Part shown: in pieces, positions 5,264 to 8,933 of the stretch
How positions within the stretch are numbered: the stretch's first letter is position 1
How the letters are laid out: each line of letters starts with the position of its first letter
Origin: Marinilabiliales bacterium
GTDB taxonomy: Bacteria; Bacteroidota; Bacteroidia; Bacteroidales; BM523
DNA length: 8,933 nucleotides
Direction: 5' to 3'
Assembly (NCBI GenBank): GCA_002869425.1
Contig: PKSZ01000210.1
Span: 1-8,933, forward strand
Translations under genes and position numbers: made by a program
Notes under the pieces: generated by a model
The model's input: only the letters and a program-made list of their open reading frames with translations
Databases searched by the model: none
Told to the model about the DNA's origin: nothing

Positions 5264-8200
5264 TTGAAAGCCATCCTGCGAAATATAATAATTTTTACTT
5301 TCTTGTTATCTGCCTTACCATCATTTGCGCAGATAAAGAATAAGGGTGTGCCTTTGGTCTATAATTATTCTCCATCTGATTACCATGAAGGGAATCAGAA
5401 TTGGGCAATTATTCAGGATGATCGGGGGATTATGTATTTTGGTAATTCTCAGGGAATTTTGGAGTTTGATGGCGTGAATTGGAAAAAAATCTCTGATGTT
5501 GCTGCTATCGCTTTTGTGAAAGATTCAGCAGGAACAATTTTTGTTGGGGGCAGGCAGGATTTTGGCTTATTAGAGCCTGACTCGTTGGGGTATATGCAAT
5601 ATACCTCTTTGGTTGAAATTACACCGGATAAGTTTATTCCAAAACGCAATTTCTGGTCAGTGGGGTTTTATGAAAATTCTGTGTTGTTTTCATGTGAAAA
5701 TCAGCGCCTGTATATATACGATGGGAAAAGAATAAGTGTTACTTATTCAATTTGGGGAATCGGAACTTTGGCGAACTGTTATGGAAATCTGTATATTGAA
5801 ACAGCCACGGGATTAGGGATCTGGAATAATTACGAAATAGAGCCTCTTCCCGGATCAGAGTTGCTAAAGTGGAAAAACATTCGCAATGTTTTTGAGTTTG
5901 GAGGTGATAGCTTGCTTATAGTAAGCCGGTTAAATGGATTATATGTTTATGATGGATTGGAAATACAGCCATGGGATAATGAGGTAAGTCGTTTTGCGAT
6001 CAAAAATCAGGCTTATATGGCAACCAAAATCAGTGAGAATTATTATGCTATCGGAACCATTCAGGAGGGCGTTGTGGTATTCTCCCGATCAGGTCATATA
6101 TTGCAGCATGTAAACAGTACAGGAGGGATGATTAATCACGATCATTGCGCGATTTTTGCTGATAGATCAGGGAATGTATGGAGTGGACTTGAATATGGTA
6201 TTTGTCTTACAGAGTTGAATACTCCCTGGTCAAGGTACAATAAGCAAAATCATTTAACCAATGCTGCTGTATATTCCTTAGTAATGAAAGGCGGAAATCT
6301 TTATGCAGGATTGGCAGTAGGCGCATACTATATGCCATGGCGTGATCGTGATTTTCAGGAAGGTATTGAGAATGCTTTTTCACCAATAGAGAAAATACAG
6401 GGCAGGAAAGTGTGGGATATGTTACCTGTAGATGATGAAATAATTACAACAAGTAGCAACGTTGGTTCATTTTCAATTCAGGGAACTGAAGGCCATGAAA
6501 TTACATCTTACTATGCACCTAAAGATATTCGGTTTTTTAGAAAGCAAAATAAACTTGTTTGTGCAGGAGAGCATAATGGTATTTTCACATATGGAAAAGA
6601 TAAAGGGGAATGGACTTTTATTAAGCAATTTAAAGATTTTAATTTTTGCACAAGTATAGAAATTGATACTGCAGGCTATACATGGCTGGTTGACGAGGGT
6701 AAGTTGTATCGTATTTTGTTTAACACGAATTATGATACAATTATTGAAAAGGTAAATTATGATAGTACAAACAGCAGGCTTCCTGATGCTTATTATACAG
6801 TATTGAAACTAGATGATAGGATATTGGTTAATGCCAATGGTTTATTTTATCAATATCAGTCGGGAGAGAATAACTTTGAGTTGTTTGATGCATTTAATAA
6901 ATTTTTTCCTGAGGGATCATATATTTCAAAATTTTCTAAGGATATAGATGGTAAGACCTGGTTTTGGGGAAGTTTGAATGAAACAGAGGAGATGATCGGT
7001 CAGATACACTATAACAATGGACAAATAGATTCGGTTGAAATAATAACAAAGCCGCTCAGAAAGCTCGAAGATGCTGTTAATTTAGCTTTTTTGCCAATAG
7101 ATGAACACAATATCTTGTTTGGATCCAGTAATCAGATTTATCATTTCGATGCAAATTTTCAGGAATCTACAAGTAAGCTTTCTACTTTAATTAGAAAGGT
7201 TGAATATATTTCCAGTAGCGATTCGGTAATTTTTAATGGTATATTTTTAAATGATCAGGGTAGAGTTGTTTCATTTCAGCCGGAAAGTGAGGTTAAGCAG
7301 TTTAAAACAAATGAAAATTCTTTGCGTTTCTCATACAGTGCTTTATCGTTTATCGATCAGCAGAAGGTGAAATATTCCTACAAACTGGAGAATTTTGATG
7401 CAGAATGGTCTGATTGGTCTTTTAAAACGGAAAAAGATTATACCAATTTAAGTCCGGGCGATTATGTTTTTAAAGTAAAAGCACAGAATATTTATGGAAA
7501 AGAGAGCAATATTGCCGTATATAAGTTTCATATCATTGCCCCTCCAAAACCCTGGTATCTAACAACGGCAGCTTTTTCCGGATATGTAATTCTGCTGGGT
7601 CTTCTGATTCTGGGCATTGTAAAGCTTAGCATCCGTCAGGTTGAGATGAAGAATAAAAAATTGGAAATGATCGTGCAACAACGCACAGAGGAGGTTGTTC
7701 AGCAAAAAAATGATATTGTAGCCAAAAATGCAGTTTTGCAACAACAAAAGGAAGAGATTCTAACGCAAAATGAAGTGCTGAATCAGCAAAAGGAAGAGAT
7801 TGAGGCACAGCGAGATGAGATTGAACAGCAGCGCGATTTGGTAATAGTACAGAAAGATCAAATTCAGTATCAAAACCAAGAGATAAAGGACAGCATATCT
7901 TATGCAAGCAGGATACAAATGGCCTTATTGCCATCAGAAGAAAATCTATCTAAAATTTGTGAAGACTATTTTGTTTTGTTTAAGCCTCGGGATGTTGTAA
8001 GTGGCGATTTTTACTGGGCTTCAGAAGTCAATGGTTGGTTTATTTCCATTGTTGCCGATTGTACGGGACATGGTGTGCCGGGTGCAATGATGAGTATGTT
8101 GGGAATAAGTTTTATCAATGATATTGTAAGAAAACAGGAAGTAAACAGTTCAAGTGAAGTATTAAATCTTTTGCGTAAGGATATTATCGAATCTCTTCAG

Positions 8201-8665
8201 CAGCATGGTGAGCAGGGAGAGACTAAAGACGGAATGGATATGTCTGTTTGTGCTGTAAATCTTGAAACCAATCAGGCTCAATATGCCGGCGCCAATAATT
8301 CAATGTATCTGATTAAGAAAGAAAATAATGAACCACAATTGGTAGAATTTAAACCTGATAAAATGCCGGTTGCCATTCACACACGAATGCAGCCATTTAC
8401 CGATCACAATTTCACAGTAGAGAAGGGCGATAAGATATATCTCTTTACGGATGGCTTCCCCGACCAGTTTGGAGGTCCAAAGGGAAAGAAAATTAAGTAT
8501 CGGGCTTTTAAAGAATTGGTGCTAAGTATATCTGATCAGGAAATGAAAGATCAAAAGAAAGCATTGAATGATTATCTTGCAAACTGGATGGGAGAATCCA
8601 AACCAAGTGCCGGTGTTTATGAGCAAATTGATGATATTTGCGTTCTGGGATTTCAATTAATCTGA
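5264..8665 (+). CDS. Transmembrane propeller-Y_Y_Y sensor with SpoIIE/PP2C phosphatase output
   Basis: 1133-residue signalling protein. In order: signal peptide (1-22, ending SFAQ); beta-propeller sensor of the two-component-regulator type (about 30-680, with units such as IIQDDRGIMYFGNSQGILEF at 49-68 and the one around 293-312, DRSGNVWSGLEYG); Y_Y_Y immunoglobulin-like domain (about 686-760, with NLSPGDYVFKVKAQN); one membrane helix (766-788); signalling helix and coiled coil (about 791-874); SpoIIE-type PP2C phosphatase (about 880-1133). The metal-binding acidic residues are present: D915 in SGDFYW, D932 in ADCTGHGVPGA, D992 in DGMDMS, D1063 in FTDGFPD and D1123/D1124 in QIDDICVLG, so it should be an active serine/threonine phosphatase. 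The sensor is periplasmic and the output cytoplasmic; targets in this class are usually STAS anti-anti-sigma proteins, none of which lies nearby. The start must be TTG 5264: the frame upstream reaches a stop at 5234-5236 with no ATG or GTG, and the signal peptide begins at this codon. Confidence 0.93.
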   Translation: MKAILRNIIIFTFLLSALPSFAQIKNKGVPLVYNYSPSDYHEGNQNWAIIQDDRGIMYFGNSQGILEFDGVNWKKISDVAAIAFVKDSAGTIFVGGRQDFGLLEPDSLGYMQYTSLVEITPDKFIPKRNFWSVGFYENSVLFSCENQRLYIYDGKRISVTYSIWGIGTLANCYGNLYIETATGLGIWNNYEIEPLPGSELLKWKNIRNVFEFGGDSLLIVSRLNGLYVYDGLEIQPWDNEVSRFAIKNQAYMATKISENYYAIGTIQEGVVVFSRSGHILQHVNSTGGMINHDHCAIFADRSGNVWSGLEYGICLTELNTPWSRYNKQNHLTNAAVYSLVMKGGNLYAGLAVGAYYMPWRDRDFQEGIENAFSPIEKIQGRKVWDMLPVDDEIITTSSNVGSFSIQGTEGHEITSYYAPKDIRFFRKQNKLVCAGEHNGIFTYGKDKGEWTFIKQFKDFNFCTSIEIDTAGYTWLVDEGKLYRILFNTNYDTIIEKVNYDSTNSRLPDAYYTVLKLDDRILVNANGLFYQYQSGENNFELFDAFNKFFPEGSYISKFSKDIDGKTWFWGSLNETEEMIGQIHYNNGQIDSVEIITKPLRKLEDAVNLAFLPIDEHNILFGSSNQIYHFDANFQESTSKLSTLIRKVEYISSSDSVIFNGIFLNDQGRVVSFQPESEVKQFKTNENSLRFSYSALSFIDQQKVKYSYKLENFDAEWSDWSFKTEKDYTNLSPGDYVFKVKAQNIYGKESNIAVYKFHIIAPPKPWYLTTAAFSGYVILLGLLILGIVKLSIRQVEMKNKKLEMIVQQRTEEVVQQKNDIVAKNAVLQQQKEEILTQNEVLNQQKEEIEAQRDEIEQQRDLVIVQKDQIQYQNQEIKDSISYASRIQMALLPSEENLSKICEDYFVLFKPRDVVSGDFYWASEVNGWFISIVADCTGHGVPGAMMSMLGISFINDIVRKQEVNSSSEVLNLLRKDIIESLQQHGEQGETKDGMDMSVCAVNLETNQAQYAGANNSMYLIKKENNEPQLVEFKPDKMPVAIHTRMQPFTDHNFTVEKGDKIYLFTDGFPDQFGGPKGKKIKYRAFKELVLSISDQEMKDQKKALNDYLANWMGESKPSAGVYEQIDDICVLGFQLI
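7700..7867 (+). repeat. Four tandem 14-residue coiled-coil units inside the phosphatase
   Basis: Between the membrane helix and the phosphatase domain, residues 813-868 divide into four units of exactly 14 residues, each starting Q-Q: QQKNDIVAKNAVLQ, QQKEEILTQNEVLN, QQKEEIEAQRDEIE and QQRDLVIVQKDQIQ. A degenerate fifth unit (YQNQEI) runs into the phosphatase. Fourteen residues are two heptads, so the array is an in-phase extension of one coiled coil. At DNA level this is a 42-base period; units two and three are most alike (QQKEEI coded almost identically at 7742-7759 and 7784-7801). The preceding QQRTEEV (805-811) is offset by eight residues, a stutter at the join to the signalling helix. 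Confidence 0.75.
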
Positions 8666-8676
8666 AAAAATCATAT

Positions 8677-8695
8677 TTAATTTGAACCAAATTGA
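8677..8695 (+). terminator. Weak A/T hairpin after the phosphatase gene
   Basis: TTAATTTG (8677-8684) pairs with CAAATTGA (8688-8695) around the loop AAC, with one wobble position. It starts 12 bases after the phosphatase stop. The stem is nearly all A/T and no T-tract follows, so termination would be weak, and read-through into the next gene at 8752 is plausible. Confidence 0.2.
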
Positions 8696-8751
8696 ATCTG
8701 GCGTGTATTGATAATGTGCCTGGCAATTGTGTATTACAAAACTGAAAAAAT

Positions 8752-8933
8752 ATGAAATACTTAACTTTATTATTTATTGTAGGACTTAGCATCCAGACTC
8801 TGGCTCAAAAACCCCAGACAGTACACCAACTTGCTTTAAAAGCTGAAAGTTTTGAGTTCTATAAAACTCAGGCTGAACTTTGGAAGGATCAAATAGACAA
8901 GGATAGTAGCAGCGAAGAAGCTTGGTATAATTA
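8752..8933 (+). CDS. Secreted TPR-like protein, N-terminal fragment (3' end outside window)
   Basis: Sixty codons are open from ATG 8752 to the window edge. The protein starts MKYLTLLFIVGLSIQTLAQ, a Sec signal peptide with likely cleavage after A18. The segment that follows (ESFEFYKTQAELWKDQIDKD to SSSEEAWYNY, about residues 32-60) has the look of the first tetratricopeptide-like helices in Bacteroidota proteins, with the W...I..D....AWYNY pattern. It lies 86 bases after the phosphatase stop in the same direction and may belong to the same unit, or may have its own promoter. The C-terminal domains, and hence the role, cannot be seen. Confidence 0.7.
   Translation, partial: MKYLTLLFIVGLSIQTLAQKPQTVHQLALKAESFEFYKTQAELWKDQIDKDSSSEEAWYN

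Noticed and set aside
7626..7934. 102-codon minus-strand frame opposite the coiled coil, along with the other minus-strand frames in the phosphatase and WG genes
   Set aside because: These are shadows of repetitive coding sequence on the plus strand with no start context or recognisable product.
1..8933. Mobile element, CRISPR array, tRNA or rRNA
   Set aside because: No transposase, integrase, spaced direct-repeat array, cloverleaf-like segment or rRNA-like stretch was seen on either strand.

Overview
This window comes from an AT-rich member of the Bacteroidota. The evidence is the domain architecture of the largest protein (periplasmic two-component-regulator propeller, Y_Y_Y domain, one membrane helix, long coiled coil, SpoIIE phosphatase), the WG-repeat and TPR-type secreted proteins, Sec signal peptides ending in A-Q, a -7 box of the Bacteroidetes form TAnnTTTG, and starts without Shine-Dalgarno sites. 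A stand-alone sulfotransferase fits a marine or polysaccharide-making lineage, but that placement is inference.

Layout. (1) Bases 1-124 carry the beginning of a leftward gene for an exported protein, cut by the window edge. (2) After a divergent intergenic region, a rightward gene (371-1576) encodes an ammonium-transporter superfamily channel whose signature sequences are those of the Rhesus (Rh) branch rather than ordinary Amt. (3) A PAPS-dependent sulfotransferase-fold protein follows (1671-2534). (4) A small four-helix membrane protein and a class I SAM methyltransferase overlap by four bases (2591-3726), closed by a good hairpin that overlaps the methyltransferase stop. (5) A 210-base gap holds that hairpin, a possible 45-residue single-helix membrane peptide with no ATG, and a perfect -7 promoter box. 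(6) A signal-peptide WG-repeat protein (3937-5247) is followed after 16 bases by a 1133-residue transmembrane propeller-SpoIIE phosphatase that must start at a UUG (5264-8665). (7) A secreted TPR-like protein begins at 8752 and runs off the window.

How the genes may work together. The WG-repeat gene and the phosphatase gene look like one transcription unit. The phosphatase has a periplasmic sensor of the kind used by hybrid two-component systems but a cytoplasmic PP2C output, so it probably feeds a partner-switching (STAS/anti-sigma type) pathway. No partner kinase or STAS gene lies in the window. The WG-repeat protein would be exported to the same compartment as the propeller sensor and is a candidate ligand or co-sensor; this is a hypothesis from adjacency only. 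The Rh channel, the sulfotransferase and the membrane protein/methyltransferase pair show no clear functional link to that unit. No tRNA, rRNA, CRISPR array, insertion sequence or phage gene was seen.
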